Shown in pieces: positions 15,599 to 24,726 of a stretch of DNA of 64,000 nucleotides. The translations under genes were made by a program, and so were the position numbers. The stretch is from an uncultured Verrucomicrobiales bacterium. GTDB lineage: Bacteria; Verrucomicrobiota; Verrucomicrobiia; Verrucomicrobiales; Akkermansiaceae. Position 1 is the first letter of the stretch, and every line of letters starts with the position of its first letter. The stretch lies in contig CALGJQ010000025.1 of NCBI GenBank assembly GCA_937928545.1, positions 62,001 to 126,000 on the forward strand, read 5' to 3'. Below the pieces are notes generated by a model. That model was not told the origin of the DNA, searched no databases, and was given only the letters and a program-made list of their open reading frames with translations.

Positions 15599-16360
15599 AT
15601 GAGCCTTGACCCACTTTTAAGCGGCCACGTTGCCCTCGTCACCGGAAGCAGTAAGGGCCTGGGAGCCGGAATCGCCAAAAGCCTCGCCTCAGCTGGCGCA
15701 AAGCTGGTCATCAACGCCTACAACAACATCGACCTCGGGCAAAAGGTTGCCGATGAGATCATCGCAAGCGGAGGCGAAGCAATCGCGATCCGCGCCGACG
15801 TCTCCAAAGAAAGCGAGGTGAAGTCACTCTTCGAGCAAGCGGGGAACGAACTTGGTCCCGTGGACATCATCGTGCCCAATGCCACCCCTCCCCAACCTCA
15901 GAGACCCATCGCAGATTACGACGAGGACTTCTACCGCAGCATGCTCGATTTCTTCGTCATCAGCCCCTTCCTCCTCGCGCAAGCCGCGATCCCCGGAATG
16001 AAGGAGCGTGGCTTTGGGCGCATCATTAATATCACTTCAGAAGTCTTCGCCTGCTCAAATCCCAACTTCTCGGCCTACGTCGCGGCCAAAGGTGGCCAGA
16101 TCGGTTGGTCGCGTTCGATGGCCAAGGAGCTCGCGCCCTTTGGAATCACTGTCAACATGGTCGCGCCCGGATGGATCCCGGTTGAGCGTCACGCCAATGA
16201 TCCGCAAGAAGACAAAGACGGCTACCTTGCCCAAATCCCCGTCGGCCGCTGGGGCACGCCGGAGGATGTCGGCCATGCCGTGAAATTCTTCGCGATGCCC
16301 GAGTCCAGTTTCATCACTGGTCAAACTCTCCACATCAATGGAGGGATCACTCCTTGGTAA
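15599..16360 (+). CDS. Short-chain dehydrogenase/reductase (FabG-like SDR)
   Basis: The 253-residue protein is a classical SDR. The cofactor motif is TGSSKGLGAGIA. NAT (at VPNATPPQ) corresponds to the NAG structural motif. The catalytic set is Ser in NITSEVFACS, Tyr and Lys in YVAAK. GWIPVERHAND and FITGQTLHINGG fit the C-terminal family pattern. Such enzymes reduce ketones or oxidise alcohols with NAD(P)H; 3-oxoacyl-ACP reductase is one option among many. There are no fatty-acid genes nearby, so the substrate is open. It is divergent from recA, and its stop lies 2 bp from the stop of the convergent DUF1801 gene. Confidence 0.88.
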   Translation: MSLDPLLSGHVALVTGSSKGLGAGIAKSLASAGAKLVINAYNNIDLGQKVADEIIASGGEAIAIRADVSKESEVKSLFEQAGNELGPVDIIVPNATPPQPQRPIADYDEDFYRSMLDFFVISPFLLAQAAIPGMKERGFGRIINITSEVFACSNPNFSAYVAAKGGQIGWSRSMAKELAPFGITVNMVAPGWIPVERHANDPQEDKDGYLAQIPVGRWGTPEDVGHAVKFFAMPESSFITGQTLHINGGITPW

Positions 16361-16362
16361 AA

Positions 16363-16788
16363 CTAATCGCGGAGCCCGAGTCCATCGAGGTCTTTAACTT
16401 GATGATAATTCAAAGCGGCTTCGACACACAAAGCGAGGCGCTCAAGATCCGGCTCTTCTCCTAGGAGAAAGCAGATCGCTCGATTCCCTTCGTAAGAAAA
16501 ATTCTCCGGAAAGACCTCGCGGAAGGTTTCGACTAAGCTTGTTTGGCAATGGAAGAACATCCGGTAATGATCGGGATCATTTTCTTTCCAATGCATCCTG
16601 AGCGGCGATCCACTTTGGCATAAGTAAGCCGGCTCACCCCACTTGAGAGTTTCCTGCAATTCGTTTTCCAAGCCTAGCCGAGAGGCTGTCGTGAAGACGA
16701 GATCACGAAGAGCGAACATGCACTCCCGAACGGAATCAGGATAGGAACGAAAGACCTGCTCCACGGCATCACCTGAAAAGGGAATCAT
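16363..16788 (-). CDS. DUF1801 (YdhG-like) domain protein
   Basis: The 141-residue protein has the DUF1801 pattern: an N-terminal helix with two buried pairs (FRSYPDSVRECMFALRDLVF), LKWGEPAYL near residue 50, a beta-hairpin core (PDHYRMFFHCQ) and ICFLLGEEPDLERL. Members are small soluble proteins, often close to iron chaperone-like YdhG. No biochemical role is well established. It is followed in the same direction, with 16 bp between, by the small membrane protein gene upstream of it on the minus strand, so they may share a transcript. Confidence 0.75.
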   Translation of the reverse strand: MIPFSGDAVEQVFRSYPDSVRECMFALRDLVFTTASRLGLENELQETLKWGEPAYLCQSGSPLRMHWKENDPDHYRMFFHCQTSLVETFREVFPENFSYEGNRAICFLLGEEPDLERLALCVEAALNYHQVKDLDGLGLRD

Positions 16789-16804
16789 TTTTAAAAACAG
16801 CCCC

Positions 16805-17170
16805 TTATTCAGTGAGCTGAGTTGGGCTCGTTTGAGTTGGCTCGATTTTTCTCGGGGTCATTTTCCCCAAGGAATCGAGAGCCCCAAAAAGAACTCCGGC
16901 CCAGAGAACCGAAACGGCAAAGAGGTCATACTTCACGCCAAAGCAGATTGCTCCGAAGACCAAGGCGAGTCCTACAAAGGCTCTCGTTGCCAATGGACTC
17001 AATTTTGAGCTGTGTTTGAAAAGAAGAAATACCGCAATCAGAGCCAAGACAGCTGATGTCGCCACCATCACTCCGAATTCCTGCAGGGTCGTTTCGCGAA
17101 GGAAGAAGAACAGGCCAACACCAGTCAGCGTAGCCGACATTAGAGATAGGTAAAGTTTTCTTGAGTTCAT
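16805..17170 (-). CDS. Small four-helix membrane protein of unknown function
   Basis: The 121-residue protein has four membrane segments (about 6-25, 32-50, 62-80 and 82-100) and a short polar C-terminal tail (KIEPTQTSPTQLTE). It is not recognised. It precedes the DUF1801 gene by 16 bp on the same strand. Its 5' flank (17171-17307) holds nothing recognisable besides the likely promoter region. Confidence 0.65.
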   Translation of the reverse strand: MNSRKLYLSLMSATLTGVGLFFFLRETTLQEFGVMVATSAVLALIAVFLLFKHSSKLSPLATRAFVGLALVFGAICFGVKYDLFAVSVLWAGVLFGALDSLGKMTPRKIEPTQTSPTQLTE

Positions 17171-17307
17171 GATTTAGAAGTTAAATTCATAACTGATTCT
17201 GACTCATGCGAGCCGTGAAATCGAGGTTAAAGCCCCAAGAATCTGCGATGATTTTTGTAACAGCGTTCGAATTCAGTCGAGATCTCTTGCTCATACTCGT
17301 GAACTGC

Positions 17308-18564
17308 TTAGCCCCAGATGGCCAGACCAACCCCATGAAGAAGCAGCCCGACGAGACCACCAATGAGCGTGCCATTCACACGGATGAATTGCAGGTCTGA
17401 GCCCACTTGATTTTCAATGCGCTCGATGAGTTCCTCAGCCTCCCAGCTATCGACCGTCCGGTTAATCAATTTCTCAGCATTAGGGCCGTAACGTCCGGTA
17501 AAGCTCGCGAGCAATTCCCCTCCTCGTTCCTCGAGAGCGAGGAGCCGCTGGGGATCTTCGTTAAGTCGAACCGCTGCTTTCGAGAGAACCTGACTCCACT
17601 CATCGAGGGTGCCTTTTTCTTCCAAGTCCTGACTACTTTCCACGAAGAGGTTGAGAGCTTTTTCTACCACCTCTTGCAAGGTCTGAAGGGTCTGGGGATC
17701 TTCAATGATTCGCTCCTTCAAAAGCTCCCATTGCTCTCCCCCACCCGCTTCTAACTCAAGAGCCGTGTCGCGCAGCGCTTCCTCGATCTTTTCATAAAGC
17801 GGGTGATCTTCATCCTGACTGGCGGCGCTGAGTTCAGAAGAGAACTTTTCAACTGCTTTTCCCGATACCGCGGCGGCGGCAGTCTGGCTGAGGAGATCGA
17901 GAATCTTCAGCTTCATCGGCTTGGTCGACTTACTGGCCTCGTCCATCACCCAATCGCGATTGGCCGCGACGCTTTGGCCAAGGCGAGCGAGGATGGGTGA
18001 AATGAGACTACGTTTCCCGGGGCTTTTTAAGAAGCCCTGCAAGAGAATGGTGATCAAACGAGCCATCGGAACGGTTGCGGCACTATGACGAATTCCCGAA
18101 GCCCCGAGACGGGCGAGAGTTTGACGATCACTCGGGGCGAGGAAATTGGGAATGCGCTGCAGGATCCAGCGGAGGGAATCGCGAGCGCGGGCGGGTTGAG
18201 CGAGGTGCTCGCTCGCTTTCTGGAATGGTCGAAAGCTGGCCCACTGGCGTCGCACTTCTTCGGGCGTGAGAAAACTCTTTCTGACAAAGGATGCCACCGC
18301 GATGCCAATGCGTTCCTTTTCCTTTCGCACAATCGCGGTGTGTGGAATAGGCAGGCCGAGCGGGTGTCGGAAGAGCGCCGTGACCGCGAACCAATCCGCA
18401 AGCCCCCCGACCATCGCCGCTTCCGCAAAGGCACGGACCCACGGCCAAAGAAAGCCTTGGTCCTCGAAGGATCTCGCCAAAATATAGAGGCAGGCCATCG
18501 CAGCCAGAAGGCCAGTGGCAATGCGCCGAATTTTTCGCAGGGTGGGATTGAGAGATTCAGTCAC
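17308..18564 (-). CDS. DUF445 (YjiN-like) membrane protein
   Basis: The 418-residue protein starts at GTG 18562-18564. It shows the DUF445 layout: a first membrane segment (about 13-27), the signature AAMVGGLADWFAVTALFRHPLGLPIPHTAIV near 47-78, then a long helical, charged domain and a terminal membrane segment (GTLIGGLVGLLLHGVGLAIWG). Family members are inner-membrane proteins with a large soluble helical part. Their role is not established, although some reports place them in the envelope. The gene is alone and divergent from the secreted-protein gene at 18628. Confidence 0.85.
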   Translation of the reverse strand: MTESLNPTLRKIRRIATGLLAAMACLYILARSFEDQGFLWPWVRAFAEAAMVGGLADWFAVTALFRHPLGLPIPHTAIVRKEKERIGIAVASFVRKSFLTPEEVRRQWASFRPFQKASEHLAQPARARDSLRWILQRIPNFLAPSDRQTLARLGASGIRHSAATVPMARLITILLQGFLKSPGKRSLISPILARLGQSVAANRDWVMDEASKSTKPMKLKILDLLSQTAAAAVSGKAVEKFSSELSAASQDEDHPLYEKIEEALRDTALELEAGGGEQWELLKERIIEDPQTLQTLQEVVEKALNLFVESSQDLEEKGTLDEWSQVLSKAAVRLNEDPQRLLALEERGGELLASFTGRYGPNAEKLINRTVDSWEAEELIERIENQVGSDLQFIRVNGTLIGGLVGLLLHGVGLAIWG

Positions 18565-18627
18565 TGAAGAGATTGTGGACGATGAAAATTCATTCGCAAG
18601 GCAGCGACTCCGTGATTAAAGTTAATC

Positions 18628-19677
18628 ATGGCAAAATTCCCTATCTTTCTTCTTTGCCTCAGTGCCTTTCCGGTCTGGGGACAAATCAGTAAGGAGGTGA
18701 CTCTCACCTTAGTCGAAGAAGCTGGCTTCAATGACTTCAAAATCGATCTCTCCACCAATATCGGAGACTCCGATGATAATACGGAACTCTCTGGGACCAT
18801 GGTGGCAAAAATCAACCTTTTCCCCGCTGAAATTACCACAGACGAGTTCACCATTCTCTCGGCGGATGTCGAAGGTTCCGACATCGAACTCTCGGGAGGA
18901 GGTTTTGCCGCGAACTACGACTTCACGGGCGAAGACCTCGGCTTTTCCGCAATCACAAGCACTCCGCCTGGAACGGTGGATTTCACCACTGGGGAATTCG
19001 ATGCCTCACAACACGAAGTGACTATCAATCAAGGAATGCTGAGCGGTCGTGCTGGTTCACTTATTACAGGCTATCAGGATGTTGAATTTGATTTCAGCGT
19101 AGACAATTTCACCGGCCAAGGCGACGGCACCGGAACCGTAACAATCACCCAGGGACGAGTTGAGGACCGTAAATTCTATTTCGACATCTCGGTAGAACTT
19201 CCCACTTCGATCGACCAAGTCGTGCCTATCGACATTCCCCTCATCACAGCAGAAATCAAAGTCGAAGGCACCGTGAAAGCGGTTGGCGAAACCTTCATCG
19301 AAATCCCGGATTACGCCACTTGGGCTACTGACACGAACGTGGCCGTGGCGACGACCAGCGAAGACAACTTCGACCTCACTCCTTCCAATCCAAACTTCAT
19401 TCTCTTCGCGCTCGGTTTTGATCGGGAAAGTGCGCCAACTCAGCTCTTCGATTTCTCACCTAGCGGAGCCACCCTTAAAGTGAATGGCATCTTCGCGGCA
19501 GGGGGCATCGAGATTCAATGGTCAGACGATCTCGATACTTGGGACCGCGTGCCCGACGCCTCGATGGTGAATGGCAAAAGCTCCTTTGATTTTGGCGATC
19601 CCATTTCAGATATAATCACCGTGAGCAAAGTTGGCATGAAGAAATTTCTCCGCGTCTCAACGGTCACACAAAATTAA
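18628..19677 (+). CDS. Secreted protein of unknown function with a verrucomicrobial C-terminal tail domain
   Basis: The 349-residue protein has a signal peptide (MAKFPIFLLCLSAFPVWGQ). The body is beta-rich with many Thr, Ser, Asp and Gly and no recognised catalytic motif. The last 60 residues include IEIQWSDDLDTWDRVPD and KKFLRV, the short domain that often ends exported proteins in Verrucomicrobiota and may act in sorting or anchoring (function not proven). The same kind of ending appears in the protein at 52683-54218. The stop codon overlaps that of lipA by four bases (TTAA), leaving no room for a separate terminator. Confidence 0.7.
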   Translation: MAKFPIFLLCLSAFPVWGQISKEVTLTLVEEAGFNDFKIDLSTNIGDSDDNTELSGTMVAKINLFPAEITTDEFTILSADVEGSDIELSGGGFAANYDFTGEDLGFSAITSTPPGTVDFTTGEFDASQHEVTINQGMLSGRAGSLITGYQDVEFDFSVDNFTGQGDGTGTVTITQGRVEDRKFYFDISVELPTSIDQVVPIDIPLITAEIKVEGTVKAVGETFIEIPDYATWATDTNVAVATTSEDNFDLTPSNPNFILFALGFDRESAPTQLFDFSPSGATLKVNGIFAAGGIEIQWSDDLDTWDRVPDASMVNGKSSFDFGDPISDIITVSKVGMKKFLRVSTVTQN

Positions 19678-20630
19678 GCCGAGGCCAAATCAGCTGCGAT
19701 GGCCTCGAGGACATCTTCCTCCGGCTTGAAGTCTGCGGCGTGATACGAACTGCGCACCAAGGGTCCACTCGCAACATGACGAAAGCCTTTCGAGAGAGCG
19801 ATCTCTTTCCATTCATCGAATTTCTCCGGCGTGACATACTCGACCACCGGAAGGTGCATCGGGGTGGGGCGGAGATATTGACCGAGAGTTAAAACGGTGA
19901 CATCTGCTGCACGGAGATCATCGAAGGCTTGCTCAATCTCTTCGGGTCGTTCGCCTAAGCCGAGCATGATCCCGCTCTTTGTCGCGACCATTCCGCCGGC
20001 CATTTCCTTGGCCTTTTTGAGAACGGCAAGCGAGCGATCATACTGCGCCCGACTCCGAACAAGAGGAGTGAGGCGCTCAACTGTTTCGAGGTTGTGGTTA
20101 AAAATATGCGGGCGGGCTTTCATCACCAGGTCGAGGGCCCAGTCCTTGTCGTTAAAATCAGGAACGAGAACTTCGATGATGATCCCGGGATTTGTTTCGC
20201 GAACGGCTTCGATCGTTTTTTGAAAGTGCTCCGCACCACCGTCTTTGAGATCGTCCCGCGCCACGGCGGTGATCACGACGTGGTTTAAATTCATCCGCTT
20301 TGTAGCCTCAGCAACCCGAGTGGGCTCGTCTTCTTCGAGGGCATCCGGCTTGGCCGTCTTAACCGCACAGAAGCCACAAGCGCGCGTGCATTTTTCACCC
20401 GCGATCATGAAGGTCGCAGTCCCCTGCCCCCAACATTCCCAGCGATTCGGGCATTGGGCTTCTTCGCAAACGGTGACCAAATCGAGATCCTTGATCATCG
20501 ACTTGGTGTCCCAAAAGACGGGATTATTGGGCAGACGGACTTTGATCCAACTCGGCTTCTTTTCCAAATGCAAGGATGCATCCATCTTCATCCGAGGACC
20601 GAAATTTCTGCCGCTACCGCAACCGCTCAT
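19674..20630 (-). CDS. lipA: Lipoyl synthase (radical SAM)
   Basis: LipA inserts two sulfur atoms into protein-bound octanoyl groups to make lipoyl cofactors for 2-oxoacid dehydrogenases and the glycine cleavage system. The 318-residue protein has both iron-sulfur motifs: the auxiliary cluster in CEEAQCPNRWECW (C-x4-C-x5-C) and the radical SAM cluster in CTRACGFC (C-x3-C-x2-C). The C-terminal RSSYHA provides the conserved Ser ligand region. NPGIIIEVLVPDF and HNLETVERLTP are typical. The start at 20630 (MSGCGSGRNFG) gives a short extension compared with family members. lipB is not adjacent. Confidence 0.96.
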   Translation of the reverse strand: MSGCGSGRNFGPRMKMDASLHLEKKPSWIKVRLPNNPVFWDTKSMIKDLDLVTVCEEAQCPNRWECWGQGTATFMIAGEKCTRACGFCAVKTAKPDALEEDEPTRVAEATKRMNLNHVVITAVARDDLKDGGAEHFQKTIEAVRETNPGIIIEVLVPDFNDKDWALDLVMKARPHIFNHNLETVERLTPLVRSRAQYDRSLAVLKKAKEMAGGMVATKSGIMLGLGERPEEIEQAFDDLRAADVTVLTLGQYLRPTPMHLPVVEYVTPEKFDEWKEIALSKGFRHVASGPLVRSSYHAADFKPEEDVLEAIAADLASA

Positions 20631-20681
20631 GAGTGCTAGTTACTCCCTGATTGCCCCGAGCGCAATGCCGATCTCTCGGCA

Positions 20682-21464
20682 TTAACGTTGCTGGGCTTTT
20701 GCCACCGGCATGAATTCCTGAAGCGCCTTGATGCGAGTCGCACTGACTGGGTGGGTGCTGAGAAATTCAGGAGTCGAAGAACGATTCTGCGCTCCCATGC
20801 GCTGCCAGAGCGTGACGGCTTCATTAGGATCGTAGCCCGCGCGAGCCATGAAGATGGTGCCGACGCGATCGGCTTCGAGCTCCTGAGTGCGCGAGAAGGT
20901 GAGACCAAAGGCGATTTCACCTCCTTTTTGAGCAATCGACCCTAGTTGCGAACCCGTTTCACCACCGCCGAGAACCGCTCCGAGAATCGCACCGCCAAGC
21001 GCGATCGTTTGATTATTCCTTACGCGCGCGGCGGCGTGATTCGAGGTCACGTGGGCCATTTCATGCGCCAAAACAGCGGCAAGTTGGCCATCCGTGGTCG
21101 CAACATTGAGGAGGCCGGTATTCACGCCCACTTTGCCACCGGGAAGGGCGAAGGCATTGGCGGAAGAATCTTCAAAGACCACGAATTCCCAATTGGCACC
21201 AGGCAAACTAATGACCGGACGTAAGCGAGCCGCGACACGATTCACGCGAGCGCGAGCGGAGGCATTCTGAGAAACTGGCGTTTTTTGCTTATACTGAGCG
21301 AAGGCCGCTTCCCCCTGACGAATGAGGCTGGTATCAGCTGGCCGGATGTCGACCTGCCCCGTGTTGGCATTATAAGCCGCTGGTGCCGCACAGCCAATCA
21401 CGGCAATGGGAAGAAGGAGAGTGAGACCTTTCGACTTGAGAAGTTTTTTGAGGGGTAATTTCAT
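20682..21464 (-). CDS. M48 family zinc metallopeptidase, lipoprotein (BepA/LoiP-like)
   Basis: The 260-residue protein has a lipoprotein signal (LLLPIAVIGC, Cys near residue 25). The zinc motif HEMAH and the downstream third ligand in ELEADRVG mark an M48 peptidase. NAFALPGGKVGVNTGLL and STHPVSATRI are also typical. Such lipoproteins in the periplasm degrade or help fold outer-membrane proteins. There is no TPR domain, unlike BepA, so it is closer to LoiP/YcaL. A GC-rich inverted repeat (AATGCCGA/TCGGCATT) follows the stop without a T-run. Confidence 0.92.
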   Translation of the reverse strand: MKLPLKKLLKSKGLTLLLPIAVIGCAAPAAYNANTGQVDIRPADTSLIRQGEAAFAQYKQKTPVSQNASARARVNRVAARLRPVISLPGANWEFVVFEDSSANAFALPGGKVGVNTGLLNVATTDGQLAAVLAHEMAHVTSNHAAARVRNNQTIALGGAILGAVLGGGETGSQLGSIAQKGGEIAFGLTFSRTQELEADRVGTIFMARAGYDPNEAVTLWQRMGAQNRSSTPEFLSTHPVSATRIKALQEFMPVAKAQQR

Positions 21465-21565
21465 CGCCCTTTAATAACCTCTGATAGTCCACCTTGTCAA
21501 ACCAGAGAGCAATTGATGCAAAAGGTTGTTTCTCTAGCCCGTCTGGGACAATCTCTCCTCGTTCC

Positions 21566-22147
21566 GTGAATCTCCCTAATTCAATCACCTTTGCTCGTCT
21601 GGTTTTAACCGCAATTTTTGTGGTGAGTGTCAGCTTGGAAAGCACGATGGGACTCGTCATCGCACTGATCGTCTTCATCCTCGCCGCGATCTCGGACTGG
21701 CTCGATGGATACCTCGCGAGGAAAATGAACCTCGTCACTTCTCTCGGAAAATTGATGGATCCGCTCGCGGATAAAATCCTCGTTTCCTCTGCCTTCATCT
21801 TTTTCTCCAGCGTGGACCGCTGCCCCGTCTGGATCACCGCCGTCATCATCGGGCGCGAATTCCTAGTCACCGGACTCAGGCAGATCGCGGTGGATAAAGG
21901 CGAGGTGATCGCCGCCGACAATCTCGGCAAATGGAAGACCACTTTCCAAATCGCCTTCAGTATCACCTGCTTACTTTCCTTGATCTTCCACTCCAGCGCT
22001 CCAGATTCGGCCTTCGGTGAATTCTTAATGAACCTGAGCTCTCCAGACAGCTGGCTCTCCCCCTTCTTTCTCTGGGGGGCCTTCCTCTTAACGCTCCTTT
22101 CAGGCTTCAACTACTTGAAGAAATCTTGGAAGCTCCTTCTCGACTAA
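21566..22147 (+). CDS. pgsA: CDP-diacylglycerol-glycerol-3-phosphate 3-phosphatidyltransferase
   Basis: PgsA makes phosphatidylglycerol phosphate in the inner membrane, the committed step to phosphatidylglycerol and cardiolipin. The CDP-alcohol phosphotransferase motif is complete: DWLDGYLARK, then G and two Asp in SLGKLMDPLADKIL. Four or more membrane segments follow. I choose GTG 21566 (VNLPNSITFARL), because PgsA proteins usually start there. An open extension reaches a TTG at 21494 but adds residues unlike the family. The length is then 193 residues. The stop is followed at once by the ATG of nagA, so the two are coupled. Confidence 0.9.
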   Translation: MNLPNSITFARLVLTAIFVVSVSLESTMGLVIALIVFILAAISDWLDGYLARKMNLVTSLGKLMDPLADKILVSSAFIFFSSVDRCPVWITAVIIGREFLVTGLRQIAVDKGEVIAADNLGKWKTTFQIAFSITCLLSLIFHSSAPDSAFGEFLMNLSSPDSWLSPFFLWGAFLLTLLSGFNYLKKSWKLLLD

Positions 22148-23269
22148 ATGATCATCACCAACGCTCACCTCATTTCTCCTGGCTTCGAGAAAGAAGGAGC
22201 GAGTGTTCTGATCAAAGATGGCAAGATCATCGAAATTGGCGAAGTCAGCGATGGCGATATCGATCTCGGCGGCAAGATGCTCCTCCCCGGCTTCATCGAC
22301 ATTCATGCCCACGGAGCCGATGGCGCGGACGTCTGTGATGCCTCTGCTGAAAGCCTAGAGCACATCGCGCGGACCAAACGAAAAGAAGGCGTTACCACTT
22401 GGTTACCCACCACGCTCACCCAGCCTGTGGACAGGCTCATTGAAATCGTCGAAACCCTTCGTGATTGGGCCCCGTCCGCTCCGCTCAACATCCCCGGAAT
22501 GCATCTCGAAGGTCCCTTTATCAACATCGAACAAGCAGGGGCACAAAACCCGCAGTTTGTTCGCGACCCTGATCTCAACGAGCTGCATCAACTTCATCAA
22601 ATCTTCCCCGCTAAAATCCTCTCTCTCGCCCCAGAATTACCCGGCGCTTGCGAAGTCATCCGCGAAGCAAAAGGCATGGGCATCATCTCTTCGGCAGCTC
22701 ACACCAAGGCCGATTACGAGACGGTGACTCGCGCGATGACTCATGGCCTGAAGCATTTGACACACTTCGGTAATGCCATGACCGGACTCCATCATCGCGA
22801 GATCGGCGTGGTCGGCGCAGGACTCCTTGAAGACAGCCTGAAGCTGGAACTCATTGCCGATGGCATCCATCTCGCACCCGAGATGCTCGAACTCATCTTC
22901 GCAAAGGTTCCTCGCGAAAACATCATGCTCATCAGCGACTCCGTGTCAGCTTCTTGGCAAGCAGATGGCGACACCAGTTTAGGGGGTCTCGATGTCGTGA
23001 TTAAAAACGGTGAAGCTCGTTTAAAAAGCAACGGAGCACTCGCTGGATCAACTCTCCGTTACCCTCGCGGATTAAGACTGATTCACGAAATTACCGAAGA
23101 ACCACTTTGTGACCTAGTCGCGACGACTTCGTGGAACCAAGCCTGCTCACTCGGCTTAACCAATCTTGGAAAAATCGAAGCCGGTTTCGACGCAGACTTG
23201 GTCGTTTTAAATAAAGACTTTGAGGTCGAAGGAACGTTTTTCAAGGGAACTTATTCAAGCTCGCCTTGA
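22148..23269 (+). CDS. nagA: N-acetylglucosamine-6-phosphate deacetylase
   Basis: NagA removes acetate from GlcNAc-6-phosphate, feeding amino-sugar catabolism and cell-wall recycling. The 373-residue amidohydrolase has the metal and substrate motifs in order: DIHAHG, HLEGPF with the conserved Glu, AHT, THFGNAM, DGIHL and the catalytic Asp in LISDSV. The length is normal. It starts on the base after the pgsA stop codon. No nagB or GlcNAc kinase is beside it. Its end overlaps the convergent 5'-nucleotidase gene by 19 bp. Confidence 0.93.
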   Translation: MIITNAHLISPGFEKEGASVLIKDGKIIEIGEVSDGDIDLGGKMLLPGFIDIHAHGADGADVCDASAESLEHIARTKRKEGVTTWLPTTLTQPVDRLIEIVETLRDWAPSAPLNIPGMHLEGPFINIEQAGAQNPQFVRDPDLNELHQLHQIFPAKILSLAPELPGACEVIREAKGMGIISSAAHTKADYETVTRAMTHGLKHLTHFGNAMTGLHHREIGVVGAGLLEDSLKLELIADGIHLAPEMLELIFAKVPRENIMLISDSVSASWQADGDTSLGGLDVVIKNGEARLKSNGALAGSTLRYPRGLRLIHEITEEPLCDLVATTSWNQACSLGLTNLGKIEAGFDADLVVLNKDFEVEGTFFKGTYSSSP

Positions 23270-24726
23270 TCCGCAAAGTAGTCGATCACGGCCTCACGAG
23301 TATTCACGCGCACTAGAGTGGTTTTACTTTCTGGCTCTTCCAAAATCTCCCGCAGCTTCAAAAGACGGCGTCCGCCTGACTGACTATCGTAGCTATTGAA
23401 GAGGATCTTATAGCGCTGATCAGGGACCAATTTCTCTGGATCGAGACCATAAAGAGCTCGGTCCGAGTAGCGAACACTCTTCGACTCCTCCATGATCGTC
23501 AGAATTTGCGCTCCCGTGATCGATGCGTGAACTAACCAATTCTCGTAAGGAATCCACGACCAAGCATCGGCGATCGTTTTGACGCCGGGCTCGATATCAG
23601 GGGTTTCGAAAGTCCCGTGAAAAACACCATCGGCCGGAGCCTTTTGCTTCTCGGCGGTCGCGAGGAAAGATTTACAAATCATCTGCCAAAAAGGGCTCCC
23701 CTTCCCTTTTGCTGAAATTGTAGATTTCACCGTCCCGATTGGAGTGTCACGACGTTTTGCAGCTTGTTCTACGACATCTTTCGTACTTTCAATGATCAAA
23801 GGATCCAGTTCAAAGCGATCATCCATCAACACCGTCCAAGCATTTCGTTTCACGAGCTTTCGGGATTCTAAATCAAAACTCAAATCAACACGACCACAGT
23901 TGATCCCAAAGTAGTTCGCCTGCGTGCAAAGAACACCCGACCAATACCAACTCGGCCGATCTTGGTGAGAATGACCTCCAATGTAGAGATCGATCCCCCG
24001 GACTTTCTTTAAAAGTTCCTGCACCGGGTTGGCATAGTCATCAGACCTCTTCCAACCCATGTGACCGAGGACCACAACCGCATCCACCTTTTCAGCCTCC
24101 AGTTCGCGAACACTTTGCTGAAGGCTTTCGATCGGATCAAAGACGCCAAAGCCCTTTAAAAGCTCAGGGCGCGACCATGATGGAATTCCCGGCGTAATCA
24201 GGCCCACCAAACCGATTTTAAAACCACCCACTTCCTTGATGACGTATGGAGCAAGCTTACTGAAAGCGCTTCCTTGAATCCCGCCTGCCTTCTTTCCCTC
24301 GATCGTGACATTGCCTGTCACAACTGGCATTGCAGAATTCTTCACCGCCGACTCCACGACATCGAGCCCCCAATCGAACTCGTGATTCCCAAGAACCCAG
24401 CCATCGTAGTTCATTTTATTGAAGCTATCGATCATGACCTTCCCCTCAGTCTGATAGCCTTCGATCGTGCCTTGATAAACATCCCCAATATCAAAGAGAA
24501 GATGGTCTGGGCATTCTTTGCGCCAACGACGAATCTGAGTCGCACAACGAGCAAGCCCGCCGACGTTCCCAATATCATCGTAGGTCTGCGTAGGCAGAAT
24601 ATGCCCGTGCAAATCAGTGGTATGGAAAAGCGAGATTGTCTTAAGAGAGCGCTTTTCAGCCGCCAAAGATGGAGTGGCGAGCCAAGCGGCTGCGCCTGTT
24701 AGGAAATGACGGCGAGGAGTCTTCAT
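23251..24726 (-). CDS. Tat-exported 5'-nucleotidase/metallophosphoesterase (UshA-like)
   Basis: The 491-residue protein starts with a Tat signal (RRHFLTGAAAW) and has the calcineurin-like phosphoesterase motifs: TTDLHGH, DIGDVYQG, GNHEFDWG, VVLGHMG and GGHSH. The C-terminal half (from about 310) is the substrate-binding 5'-nucleotidase domain (FHGTFETPDIEPG...). Related periplasmic enzymes hydrolyse nucleotides, UDP-sugars or cyclic nucleotides to recover phosphate and nucleosides. Export in folded form suggests metal loading in the cytoplasm. The start overlaps the stop of the TerC gene upstream by four bases, so the two are probably co-transcribed. Confidence 0.9.
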   Translation of the reverse strand: MKTPRRHFLTGAAAWLATPSLAAEKRSLKTISLFHTTDLHGHILPTQTYDDIGNVGGLARCATQIRRWRKECPDHLLFDIGDVYQGTIEGYQTEGKVMIDSFNKMNYDGWVLGNHEFDWGLDVVESAVKNSAMPVVTGNVTIEGKKAGGIQGSAFSKLAPYVIKEVGGFKIGLVGLITPGIPSWSRPELLKGFGVFDPIESLQQSVRELEAEKVDAVVVLGHMGWKRSDDYANPVQELLKKVRGIDLYIGGHSHQDRPSWYWSGVLCTQANYFGINCGRVDLSFDLESRKLVKRNAWTVLMDDRFELDPLIIESTKDVVEQAAKRRDTPIGTVKSTISAKGKGSPFWQMICKSFLATAEKQKAPADGVFHGTFETPDIEPGVKTIADAWSWIPYENWLVHASITGAQILTIMEESKSVRYSDRALYGLDPEKLVPDQRYKILFNSYDSQSGGRRLLKLREILEEPESKTTLVRVNTREAVIDYFADQGELE